Source: an uncultured Ruminiclostridium sp. (GTDB lineage: Bacteria > Bacillota > Clostridia > Oscillospirales > Ruminococcaceae). Taken from it: DNA of 52,001 nt. The stretch lies in NCBI GenBank assembly GCA_947623915.1, contig CANQIB010000007.1, positions 68,583 to 120,583 on the forward strand. The letters are read 5' to 3'. Of this stretch, positions 7,491-13,562 are shown one piece after another. The notes beneath the pieces were generated by a model, which was not told where the DNA came from, made no database searches, and saw only the letters and a program-made list of their open reading frames with translations. The position numbers and the translations under genes were made by a program. Within the stretch, counting starts at the first letter, position 1, and each line of letters opens with the position of its first letter.

Positions 7491-7598
7491 CGCGCAGACA
7501 AGGAAAGAGCCGCGATAGGCGTACAAGGGTACGTCGAGCGGCTCTTGACGCAGGAAGAAAAATGCGTTCTCCGCGCGATTTTCAATCGTGCGGAGAAA
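7491..7598. repeat. REP-like palindromic element, copy 1
   Basis: Part of the 359-base gap 7406-7764. It has AGACAAGGAAA, then a stem AGAGCCGC (7506-7513)/GCGGCTCT (7538-7545) enclosing GGCGTAC/GTACGTC with loop AAGG, then CTTGACGCAGGA, then a second stem (TTCTCCGC/GCGGAGAA, 7567-7597). The order AGACAAGGAAA...GGCnTACn4GTAnGTCGAG recurs at 48036-48086. The rest of the gap, 7600-7690, is AT-rich and shows nothing clear. Confidence 0.55.
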
Positions 7599-7691
7599 AT
7601 TAAAGCAAAGAAACAATACTTCTAAATTTTAAATCATAATTCAAATTAAAATTTTTTGCATTTTTCGGTGCGTGGGTTTATCGACAGTCTG

Positions 7692-7752
7692 AAGCGTCCG
7701 AGTTTTACGCTTGAACGCTGTGCTTTCATTCTTATGAGATTTGCAGCTTACA
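7692..7752 (+). repeat. 61-bp direct repeat, left copy
   Basis: It matches 9514-9574 at 58 of 61 positions in the same orientation. Both contain an imperfect hairpin (AGCGT and CAAG arms) and end in TTGCA(G/A)CTTACA. The pair brackets the unknown genes, Nudix remnant and toxin-antitoxin pair. Confidence 0.85.
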
Positions 7753-7764
7753 AATAAACGGCAG

Positions 7765-8184
7765 TTATGAAAATAAATCGCTTCGAACCGTAATGTATCC
7801 TTCATGTGTGGTTGTAAACAAAAGCGGCAATTCATTTTTGTCAAAAAAGGCAATGTCATTGATACCGAAATCAGTTCTCACCGCATTGTCTCCGAAGTCG
7901 GAAGTTACACACTTACAGAATGTTTCAAACTTCCGCAAATACCGAAATAATTCTTTGGAAGCGCTTATGGTATATACTTTGCTGCCGCCGGCGGATTTGG
8001 TTCCCCACCACTTGTTTTGCGCCTTGACGGATATAATAGAATCCTGAAATTGTTCGATCAGTTCCGTATCATCTTCGTCCACCAAAACATATTCGATATA
8101 TTCACACTTTGTTTCTAACAACTTGACGGCATAAAGATAATCCGCATGGCGGTTTAACTTTCCCGTATAATCCAATAATTTCAT
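7765..8184 (-). CDS. Hypothetical protein, 139 aa
   Basis: I do not recognise a family. The start ATG at 8184 follows AAAGGAGGTG (spacing about 10). The protein is soluble and mixed alpha/beta: MKLLDYTGKLNRHADYLYAVK at the N-terminus, an acidic stretch (VDEDDTELIEQFQDSI), a WWGTKSAGG turn, two cysteines (CKC) and a C-terminal segment typical of a strand-rich domain (LPLLFTTTHEGYITV). Codons are more AT-rich than in the flanking pilus genes, in keeping with acquired DNA. It is 52 bases downstream of the 91-aa gene, probably the same transcript. Confidence 0.7.
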   Translation of the reverse strand: MKLLDYTGKLNRHADYLYAVKLLETKCEYIEYVLVDEDDTELIEQFQDSIISVKAQNKWWGTKSAGGSKVYTISASKELFRYLRKFETFCKCVTSDFGDNAVRTDFGINDIAFFDKNELPLLFTTTHEGYITVRSDLFS

Positions 8185-8236
8185 AATGCGATGCACCTCC
8201 TTTTCTTTTAATAGTTGTTCGGCAAGCAGGAAAGCC

Positions 8237-8512
8237 TTAAACCGCCTTTTCTTCAAGAATACGATATTCGTAATTAAAAATCGTAATTCCGTGGTGTACC
8301 GTGCCCTGTTCAATAATATACTCTGTTTTCACACCGTCTTTTTCAATCACGATTTTTCCCTTATCGCCGCTGATTTCAAGATCGCTGTTTTTGATCTTTG
8401 TGATGATGGTAAGGCGATTGTTTTCAATACGATAATTCAAAATAAGACATTTATGTCCGTCCACATAGATTGGAAAGTGCTTGTCCGTTTTTTGTTGTCG
8501 CTTGTCTTTCAA
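8237..8512 (-). CDS. Hypothetical protein, 91 aa, TTG start
   Basis: Unrecognised. The start is TTG at 8512, chosen because AAGGAGG lies seven bases ahead and the reading frame has no ATG near it. The protein is basic at its N-terminus (KDKRQQKTDK) and then predicted to be beta-rich with alternating hydrophobic residues (CLILNYRIENNRLTIITKI), ending GITIFNYEYRILEEKAV. It sits directly behind a broken Nudix gene: the RBS lies in the remnant's 3' end, so this gene may now depend on that gene's transcript. Confidence 0.68.
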   Translation of the reverse strand: MKDKRQQKTDKHFPIYVDGHKCLILNYRIENNRLTIITKIKNSDLEISGDKGKIVIEKDGVKTEYIIEQGTVHHGITIFNYEYRILEEKAV

Positions 8513-8520
8513 ATGATATC

Positions 8521-8708
8521 CTCCTTAAACCTGTTCTTCTGCATACCATCTTCCAGTGTCTCGCCTACTTTATATGACCACCCGGCAAAGCATATTCATT
8601 TCCGTCTATTTCTCTCTGCACTAAAATCGTATTATTCCGAATCAGAACTCCGGCGGCTCTAAGACCACACACATATCCATCACCGGTAAATAACCAATCT
8701 TTATTCAT
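8521..8708 (-). pseudogene. Frameshifted and truncated Nudix hydrolase remnant
   Basis: From ATG 8708 (RBS GGAGG) the frame reads MNKDWLFTGDGYVCGLRAAG, a hydrophobic strand, ILVQREIDGNEYALPGGHIK and then a TAG at 8565. The Nudix box needs GGH-x3-GET-x-E; the missing part, VGETLEDGMQ, is present in another frame immediately after (about 8534-8566), so one indel broke the motif. The match stops about 10 codons later at the RBS of the 91-aa gene, so helix and C-terminal half are gone. Original substrate cannot be told. Confidence 0.78.
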
Positions 8709-8727
8709 AAAACCTCCAAATCCCGCT

Positions 8728-9069
8728 TTATCGTTCATTGTTATCCGGCGGCATATCACGCAACGCTGAAATCTGATCTCGCCGCCCGTAGATCACCGCC
8801 GTGACCCACACGGTTTTCCTTTCCTCGTCGACCATATAGTAAACGAGGAAATTTTTAACGGGCATTTTTCGTATCCCCTTTGTGTGCCACGGCTCTTCCT
8901 CGGTAAGAGGGTATCTTGACGGCATAGAGTCCAGCTTTTTGATTGCGTTTTGCAGCGTATCCGCCCATTTCCGTGCGGTTTGCGTCTCTAAGAGTATCTT
9001 GGAAATATACTGTACCGTTTCCTCAATTTGCCTAAATGCCTGCGTCGTCAGCTTCACCTCATACCGCAT
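8728..9069 (-). CDS. Type II toxin of the RelE/ParE superfamily
   Basis: 113 aa, typical for the family, with the layout strand-helix (RYEVKLTTQAFRQIEETVQYI), long helix (WADTLQNAIKKLDSMPSRYPL) and C-terminal sheet (KNFLVYYMVDEERKTVWVTAVIYGRRD). RelE members cut mRNA in the ribosome and ParE members poison gyrase; the YGRRD ending is seen in both, so target is undecided. ATG 9069 lies two bases after the antitoxin stop; a TTG at 9075 is less likely. It is translated from the antitoxin mRNA. Confidence 0.85.
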   Translation of the reverse strand: MRYEVKLTTQAFRQIEETVQYISKILLETQTARKWADTLQNAIKKLDSMPSRYPLTEEEPWHTKGIRKMPVKNFLVYYMVDEERKTVWVTAVIYGRRDQISALRDMPPDNNER

Positions 9070-9071
9070 AT

Positions 9072-9368
9072 TCAAATACCCTCACGGATTTTGGCAAAGG
9101 CTTCATCCACGGACAGTCCCTCGCCGGATTTCGCTTGACTGTAGCCTTTTTCCATCATGTTGTTAAACTGCTCATCGGTCAAGCTGTCTCTTGTGGGCAG
9201 CTTGGGCACGGTAAGAGAATACGGAACGCCGCCCGTCATAATGATTTGTCGGTATAAAGTATCAATAAGGACTGAAACGGGCAGTCCTATCTTTTCCAAA
9301 ACCGCTTCCGCCTGCCGTTTGATCTCAGGCTGAACACGAGCCGTTACATTTGCGCTTTTCGTTGCCAT
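9072..9368 (-). CDS. RelB/DinJ-type antitoxin
   Basis: 98 aa. The N-terminal half (SANVTARVQPEIKRQAEAVL) is a ribbon-helix-helix DNA-binding domain of the RelB/DinJ type, with VSVLIDTLYRQI as the second helix; the C-terminal half (residues 60-98) would wrap the toxin. It should repress its own promoter at 9395-9423. I chose ATG 9368 over the upstream GTG because the GTG overlaps the likely RBS (GCAGGTG). Confidence 0.88.
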   Translation of the reverse strand: MATKSANVTARVQPEIKRQAEAVLEKIGLPVSVLIDTLYRQIIMTGGVPYSLTVPKLPTRDSLTDEQFNNMMEKGYSQAKSGEGLSVDEAFAKIREGI

Positions 9369-9394
9369 AATAAGCACCTGCCTTTCTGCTTATG

Positions 9395-9423
9395 ATTATA
9401 CCATATTGTGTGGCAAATTGCAA
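9395..9423 (-). promoter_or_regulatory. Promoter of the toxin-antitoxin operon
   Basis: Minus strand: -35 TTGCAA (9418-9423), 17-base spacer, -10 TATAAT (9395-9400). It lies 27 bases before the antitoxin ATG, the place where RelB-type proteins usually bind. Confidence 0.75.
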
Positions 9424-9513
9424 TACAATATTCGGAAGTTCATAAAAAATTCGCAGATGTGTTTTCGTAAGGCATCCCTTCACACGCTGATACGGAATGT
9501 TTGGGGAAGAAAA

Positions 9514-9574
9514 AAGCGTCCAAGTTTTACGCTTGAACGCTGTGCTTTAATTCTTATGAGATTTGCAACTTACA
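9514..9574 (+). repeat. 61-bp direct repeat, right copy
   Basis: 58 of 61 bases match 7692-7752. It lies in the gap between the toxin-antitoxin promoter and the XRE gene. Confidence 0.85.
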
Positions 9575-9604
9575 GATCCGTGGACATTGCTTGAACTCTA
9601 TGGA

Positions 9605-10006
9605 TTAGTTAAATTTCATCTCATCAAGTTCACTGTTGAATTCCTTTGTGACTTCAAGAATCGTCTTGTTCCCTTCTGCGGTAATCTTGTAGTCTTTCAA
9701 GACAGGAAATTTCTCGCCTTTGAATTTAAGCACCATTTCCTCGGCTTCCTGCTTGGAGGTCATCTCAAATGTTTCGGTTGTTTTAATCAGCTTTGCCATA
9801 GTATCATTCCTTTCTAAGCCCAGCAAATAATCTGTGGTCACTTTGAAATATACGGCGAGCTGTGGAAGCATGGAGAGATCGGGGGCATTCACACCGTTTT
9901 CCCATCGGGAAACGGTTTGGACGGATACTCGTAGCGCTTCCGAGAATTCCTCCTGTGTAATACCTCTTTTCTGACGCAACTCCTTAATGGTTCTACCGAT
10001 ATCCAT
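9605..10006 (-). CDS. XRE-family helix-turn-helix regulator
   Basis: 133 aa. Residues 1-60 form a Cro/CI helix-turn-helix (MDIGRTIKELRQKRGITQEE, VSVQTVSRWENGVNAPDLS) with the usual YFKVTTDYLLG ending; the remaining about 65 residues (KLIKTTETFEMTSKQEAEEM to the acidic end) do not match a domain I know and may sense a ligand or dimerise. The start at 10006 follows CAGGAGG. It probably controls itself or a neighbour; a palindrome at 10083-10100 upstream is a candidate operator. Confidence 0.88.
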   Translation of the reverse strand: MDIGRTIKELRQKRGITQEEFSEALRVSVQTVSRWENGVNAPDLSMLPQLAVYFKVTTDYLLGLERNDTMAKLIKTTETFEMTSKQEAEEMVLKFKGEKFPVLKDYKITAEGNKTILEVTKEFNSELDEMKFN

Positions 10007-10028
10007 AAGCAACCTCCTGAGCTTTGTA

Positions 10029-10056
10029 TCTATATGATAGCATAGCGCAGCTTCAA
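10029..10056 (-). promoter_or_regulatory. Candidate promoter of the XRE regulator gene
   Basis: Minus strand: TTGAAG (10051-10056), 16-base spacer, TATAGA (10029-10034). A moderate match only. Confidence 0.5.
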
Positions 10057-10082
10057 AAACCAACACGCAAAACGTGATTTAA

Positions 10083-10100
10083 CTTAACACTGTTGTTAAG
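10083..10100. promoter_or_regulatory. Perfect palindrome upstream of XRE gene, possible operator
   Basis: CTTAACA (10083-10089) and TGTTAAG (10094-10100) are perfect inverted 7-mers separated by CTGT. The size and symmetry fit a dimeric helix-turn-helix protein site. The remaining bases to 10186 show nothing clear. Confidence 0.45.
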
Positions 10101-10256
10101 GCGGTAAACAGTGATTTGTCGAACAGTCGCCCACTCGACATTTAATATTATACACCCGAATTGTGAAGAAATCTACCGCTATGGTCGGAAGTCAGTTGTA
10201 AATCACCTCGACGGCTCGATTTCGAATGTTGTTTATCCTTCCGTGTAATAGAACTC

Positions 10257-11078
10257 TCAATGAATATCAAAACTGCCTTTATGACTGTCGGCTATAATTC
10301 TGACAACAACTTTTCCGGACACGGCTACATCAAAAGATTCCGTTCCGATATCGTGCTCATCAAAAATGACGTTCCCATCCGCATCTTGTATCTCAATGGA
10401 GATTGTCCCACCGTCGGTCGTTACATCAATATGAAGCATATCAGTCTTTGGGTGAATGCTTTTCTTCATGGTTCCGTCAAGAGAAATATATCTGCCTGTC
10501 CAACTGCTATACCCTTCGTTGCCAACAAAACCGATTCTTGTAGCGTTTTTGACACTGGCAAAGCCCAAATTCGTCGCCAGGAAACCGCTTCCAAAAGAGA
10601 TGAAAAGAACAATAAGGATGGTAACGATAGAAAAAAACCATGGCCTGCGCAGCGTTTTTTTATACTCTCGAATGTCCTCATCCGTAGTATGTAATTCAAA
10701 CGGTTTTCCGTCGTTTTCTTTTTCCACAAGGAGAAGTTCTTTGTTGTAAGAACCTCCGGTCGTTGCAATTTTACCGCCTTTTTTCGCCCACGGGCGAAAA
10801 ACAACTTTTCCCACAGAATAATCAAGATTCAAATTCTTAAATAACACACGATAGCCGAAATCCTCTAAAAACGCCGCATACTCTTTGGCATTTTGTTTCG
10901 ACTTTTCTCCGACAAATTCTACTGCGTAGCGATATTTCCCCGGTTCGCAATCCTCAAACTCATACCATGCCCTGCCTGTGCGAATCAGACGATGGCCTTT
11001 GTCCGCCATTTCATTCAGCCAGTTTTCCTGTTTTTTCAGAAGACCCCAAAAGAAACGATAATATTTTTTACCCATCAT
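10257..11078 (-). CDS. DUF2812 domain membrane protein
   Basis: 273 aa. Residues 1-110 match the DUF2812 type (KYYRFFWGLLKKQENWLNEM, WYEFEDCEPGKYRYAVEF, AAFLEDFGYRVLFKN). A membrane helix follows at about 147-170 (FFSIVTILIVLFISFGSGF), and the last about 90 residues form a beta-rich outer domain (IDVTTDGGTISIEIQDADGN). In Firmicutes DUF2812 genes are often paired with a PadR regulator, as here: it overlaps the PadR gene by 11 bases and must be co-transcribed and probably translationally coupled. Function is unknown; a stress or envelope sensing role is a guess. Confidence 0.85.
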   Translation of the reverse strand: MMGKKYYRFFWGLLKKQENWLNEMADKGHRLIRTGRAWYEFEDCEPGKYRYAVEFVGEKSKQNAKEYAAFLEDFGYRVLFKNLNLDYSVGKVVFRPWAKKGGKIATTGGSYNKELLLVEKENDGKPFELHTTDEDIREYKKTLRRPWFFSIVTILIVLFISFGSGFLATNLGFASVKNATRIGFVGNEGYSSWTGRYISLDGTMKKSIHPKTDMLHIDVTTDGGTISIEIQDADGNVIFDEHDIGTESFDVAVSGKVVVRIIADSHKGSFDIH

Positions 11079-11400
11079 TTTCCTCCATAATTTCCCCGGC
11101 GATGTTGATCAGTTCTTTCAATCGGGCGATTTCTTTGTTGCAGATTTCCTTTCCGGCATTTGTGATCCGATACTCTTTTTTGCGCCCGCTCGCATTGCTG
11201 CATGGCTGGATCCACCCTTTCTCTTCCAGAGATGTGAGCGCCCCATACAGCGTTCCCGCTCCAAGCACCAGGCGACCGTTGGTTTTTTTTTCAATAAACT
11301 GCATGATTGCATATCCGTGCTTTGGTTGATAAACCGAAAGCAACACAAAAAATGTTACTTCCGTCAGTGCGCCGCCCTTTATGTTGTCACGCAATTTCAC
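11068..11400 (-). CDS. PadR-family transcriptional regulator
   Basis: 110 aa, a short PadR (subfamily without the long C-terminal helix domain). The winged helix is clear: LTEVTFFVLLSVYQPKHGYA, the recognition region LVLGAGTLYGALTSLEEKGW and the wing (SGRKKEYRITNAGKE). PadR proteins repress their own operon until a ligand or membrane stress is sensed. The start follows GCAAAGGAGGC. The inverted repeat overlapping its promoter (11411-11446) is the likely operator, so it should control itself and the DUF2812 gene. Confidence 0.92.
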   Translation of the reverse strand: MKLRDNIKGGALTEVTFFVLLSVYQPKHGYAIMQFIEKKTNGRLVLGAGTLYGALTSLEEKGWIQPCSNASGRKKEYRITNAGKEICNKEIARLKELINIAGEIMEENDG

Positions 11401-11410
11401 GCCTCCTTTG

Positions 11411-11446
11411 CTACGGTTACTGTAATAAGTATATCACTAACCGTAG
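11411..11446. promoter_or_regulatory. Probable PadR operator
   Basis: Perfect 9-bp inverted repeat CTACGGTTA (11411-11419)/TAACCGTAG (11438-11446) with an 18-base spacer. One arm lies between the -35 and -10 boxes, the other just past the predicted start, so a bound dimer would block RNA polymerase. The sites differ from the common ATGT-n8-ACAT PadR core. Confidence 0.75.
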
Positions 11447-11456
11447 TAGTTGTCAA
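11428..11456 (-). promoter_or_regulatory. Sigma-A promoter of the padR-DUF2812 operon
   Basis: Minus strand: -35 TTGACA (11451-11456), 17-base spacer, -10 TATACT (11428-11433). The start would be near 11421, 21 bases before the ATG. Confidence 0.88.
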
Positions 11457-11608
11457 GAGAGTTTTGAAAAAATCACACATTGTTCAAAAATCAAAACCCT
11501 TGAGAATACCCCTTCGACTACACTGCCGACTTTATGACTTCTTGAACACCTGCTGAAAAGGAAAAAGCCGCCATCGGTTGACAGCGGTTATTCCCTATAC
11601 GGTGAGTA

Positions 11609-11668
11609 TCAGTTGTAAATCAAATCGTTGTAAACGATCTCTGCGGCACGGTTGCGGATATTGTTCAT
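11609..11668 (-). pseudogene. 19-codon conjugative-element gene remnant
   Basis: ATG follows the stop of the VirB6-like gene directly (TAA-ATG) and the frame reads MNNIRNRAAEIVYNDLIYN then stops. A related stretch, reading NNIRNRAVEVIYN and the same stop, occurs at about 10187-10230. Both look like decayed ends of one mobile-element gene rather than working peptides. The gap 11457-11608 otherwise shows no gene. Confidence 0.4.
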
Positions 11669-12358
11669 TTATAATTCGTTGATACAGGCGATGGATGTGC
11701 TAAAACCCTTATGTATTCTGTGGTTGCCTATTTGAAGTCCACACTGCTGAGCTATCCTCGGCACCTCGTTTGCGGCAAGCATTACCCCTATTCCGAGCAG
11801 CATATTTTGAGAAAAGGTCATAAGCCCCAGAAAAAGCAGCGTCGTTTGCATAAATGCCGTAAGACATATCCCTATCACCTGCTTGCACCATTGATTGAAG
11901 CCATCGGTATATCCGCGCGGAACGCTGAACATATACAGAGAGCCTACCGCCATTTGGATAATAAGTATCCCGCCGCGTTTGATGTTGGCGAAAAACATTT
12001 TGATTATGCAATATGCAAACGCGATCATCGCAAGAAGGTTGAACAAGGTGCATTGCAAAGAATTTTCAAGTAAGAAAGATCCCTCAAGCACCGAAACGCT
12101 TTGAGATGACAGATCCAGCGACTGAGAGTTTCCGAAAATAGCGGACAGATCATAAGCGAAGGTGTTTTGAAGTGTTATGCAGAACTTATATAATTCAATC
12201 GGAACAACGCCGATAAGCGAACAGGCGAAAAAGCCTTTTAATATATTAAGCGCCGCAGACTTTACCGAAGCTCTTCCGCTTTGATACTCAATTGCGAGAT
12301 CAAACACAGCGACAACCGTTCCCGCGGCAAACAAAGCCCAGCCAAAAAGCGTAAACAC
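11669..12358 (-). pseudogene. Truncated VirB6/TrbL-like conjugation membrane protein
   Basis: 229 codons resembling the VirB6-like channel protein of Tn1549-type conjugative elements (VVAVFDLAIEYQSGRASVKS, LKGFFACSLIGVVPIELYK), with four or five membrane helices and the C-terminal half intact (MLAANEVPRIAQQCGLQIG). The first codon available is GTG 12358 with a stop two codons upstream and no RBS. Family members have an extra N-terminal membrane region of roughly 70 residues, missing here. No other transfer gene is present, so it is a relic of a deleted element whose right boundary is at about 12360. Confidence 0.72.
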
Positions 12359-12371
12359 CTGTTAAAGCAAA

Positions 12372-12445
12372 ATGAGTTCAAAACTGTCCGCCGAGCGGCG
12401 GACAGTTTGATAATAGCCGCCGAGCGGCGCTCGGCGGCTTTAAAG
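12372..12445 (-). terminator. Double hairpin after pilT, with partial intergenic repeat
   Basis: Two strong stems: AGCCGCCGAGC (12415-12425)/GCTCGGCGGCT (12429-12439) and AAACTGTCCGCC (12381-12392)/GGCGGACAGTTT (12397-12408). Read leftward from pilT (stop at 12455) they should end the pilB-pilT transcript, although T-tracts are short. The second stem plus GAACTC equals a module found in repeat copies B and D, so this is a partial copy at the island boundary. Confidence 0.65.
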
Positions 12446-12454
12446 CTGTTTTTA

Positions 12455-13549
12455 TCAATATGCGGAGATATATCTCTTGAGATCTTCGGGATTTTGACAT
12501 CTGGAGCGTGCGACCTGTTCGGTTATCTTTCCTGTACGCACCAGTCTTGCGAGATCCTGATCCAGCGAGAACATACCCTGCGCCTTAGAGGTCTGTATCG
12601 AGTTCGGTATCTGGAATATCTTGCCCTCGCGTATCAGCGCGGAGATAGCGTCGGTAACGAACATCAGCTCCAGCGCCGCGATACGTCCCTTGCCGTCGGC
12701 GGTAGGTACAAGCGTCTGGGATATTACCGCTACCAGCGAGTTTGCAAGCTGTGCGCGTATCTGACCTTGAGAATGAGGCGGATATACGTCTATGATACGG
12801 TCGATGGTCTCCGCCGCGCCGGTGGTATGCAGAGTGGAAAGCACCAAATGTCCCGTTTCTGCCGCGGTTACCGCCGCGTTTATCGTTTCAAAGTCACGCA
12901 TTTCTCCCACGAGGATAACGTCCGGGTCTTCACGTAGAGCCGCACGCAGCGAGCCCGCGAAGCTGTCAACGTCGCTTCCTATCTCACGCTGGTTCACCAT
13001 GCTCTGCTTATGCGTATGCAGATACTCTATAGGATCCTCGACGGTAATGATATGGCAGTTCTTGTGGCGGTTGATGTGGTCTATCATCGCCGCCAAGGTG
13101 GTGGATTTACCCGAACCTGTAGGCCCTGTGACAAGCACCAGTCCTCTGGGACGCAGCGCAAATTCTCCCATAAGTCCGGGGAGCATAAGATCCGACAGCG
13201 TCGGTATGTCGTTGCGCAGCAGACGCATAGCCACCGCATGATAACCTCTTTGTCTGTATACGTTGACTCTGTGACGGTATCCCGAAGAGGATACATAGGA
13301 AAAGTCAGTATCCAGTCCCTTTTGTATCGAAGCCTTATGCTTCATGGAGGTTATCTGGTTGATGATATTTACTATTATAGGCTCGGTACAGTCGGGATAA
13401 CCGCTGAGCTTTTTTATGCTGCCGTGCAGTCTTACTACGGGGGGAAGTCCCGCGGTGAAGTGCAGGTCGGAACAGCCCAGCTTTCTGGCTTCGTCAAGGA
13501 TCTTATTGATATCCATCATGTTGTTGTTTGTGTTGTTGTCCACTGTCAT
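12455..13549 (-). CDS. pilT: Type IV pilus retraction ATPase PilT
   Basis: 364 aa, a normal PilT length. Walker A (GPTGSGKSTTL) at about residues 134-144, the Asp box (EDPIEYLH), Walker B (DPDVILVGEMRD) and the PilT signature GHLVLSTLHTTGAAETIDRI. The start is ATG 13549 behind AAAAAGGAG. PilT hexamers pull pilin subunits out of the pilus at the inner face of the membrane, giving twitching or DNA uptake. It is 13 bases downstream of pilB in a two-gene leftward operon. Confidence 0.95.
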   Translation of the reverse strand: MTVDNNTNNNMMDINKILDEARKLGCSDLHFTAGLPPVVRLHGSIKKLSGYPDCTEPIIVNIINQITSMKHKASIQKGLDTDFSYVSSSGYRHRVNVYRQRGYHAVAMRLLRNDIPTLSDLMLPGLMGEFALRPRGLVLVTGPTGSGKSTTLAAMIDHINRHKNCHIITVEDPIEYLHTHKQSMVNQREIGSDVDSFAGSLRAALREDPDVILVGEMRDFETINAAVTAAETGHLVLSTLHTTGAAETIDRIIDVYPPHSQGQIRAQLANSLVAVISQTLVPTADGKGRIAALELMFVTDAISALIREGKIFQIPNSIQTSKAQGMFSLDQDLARLVRTGKITEQVARSRCQNPEDLKRYISAY

Positions 13550-13562
13550 TATCTCCTTTTTA

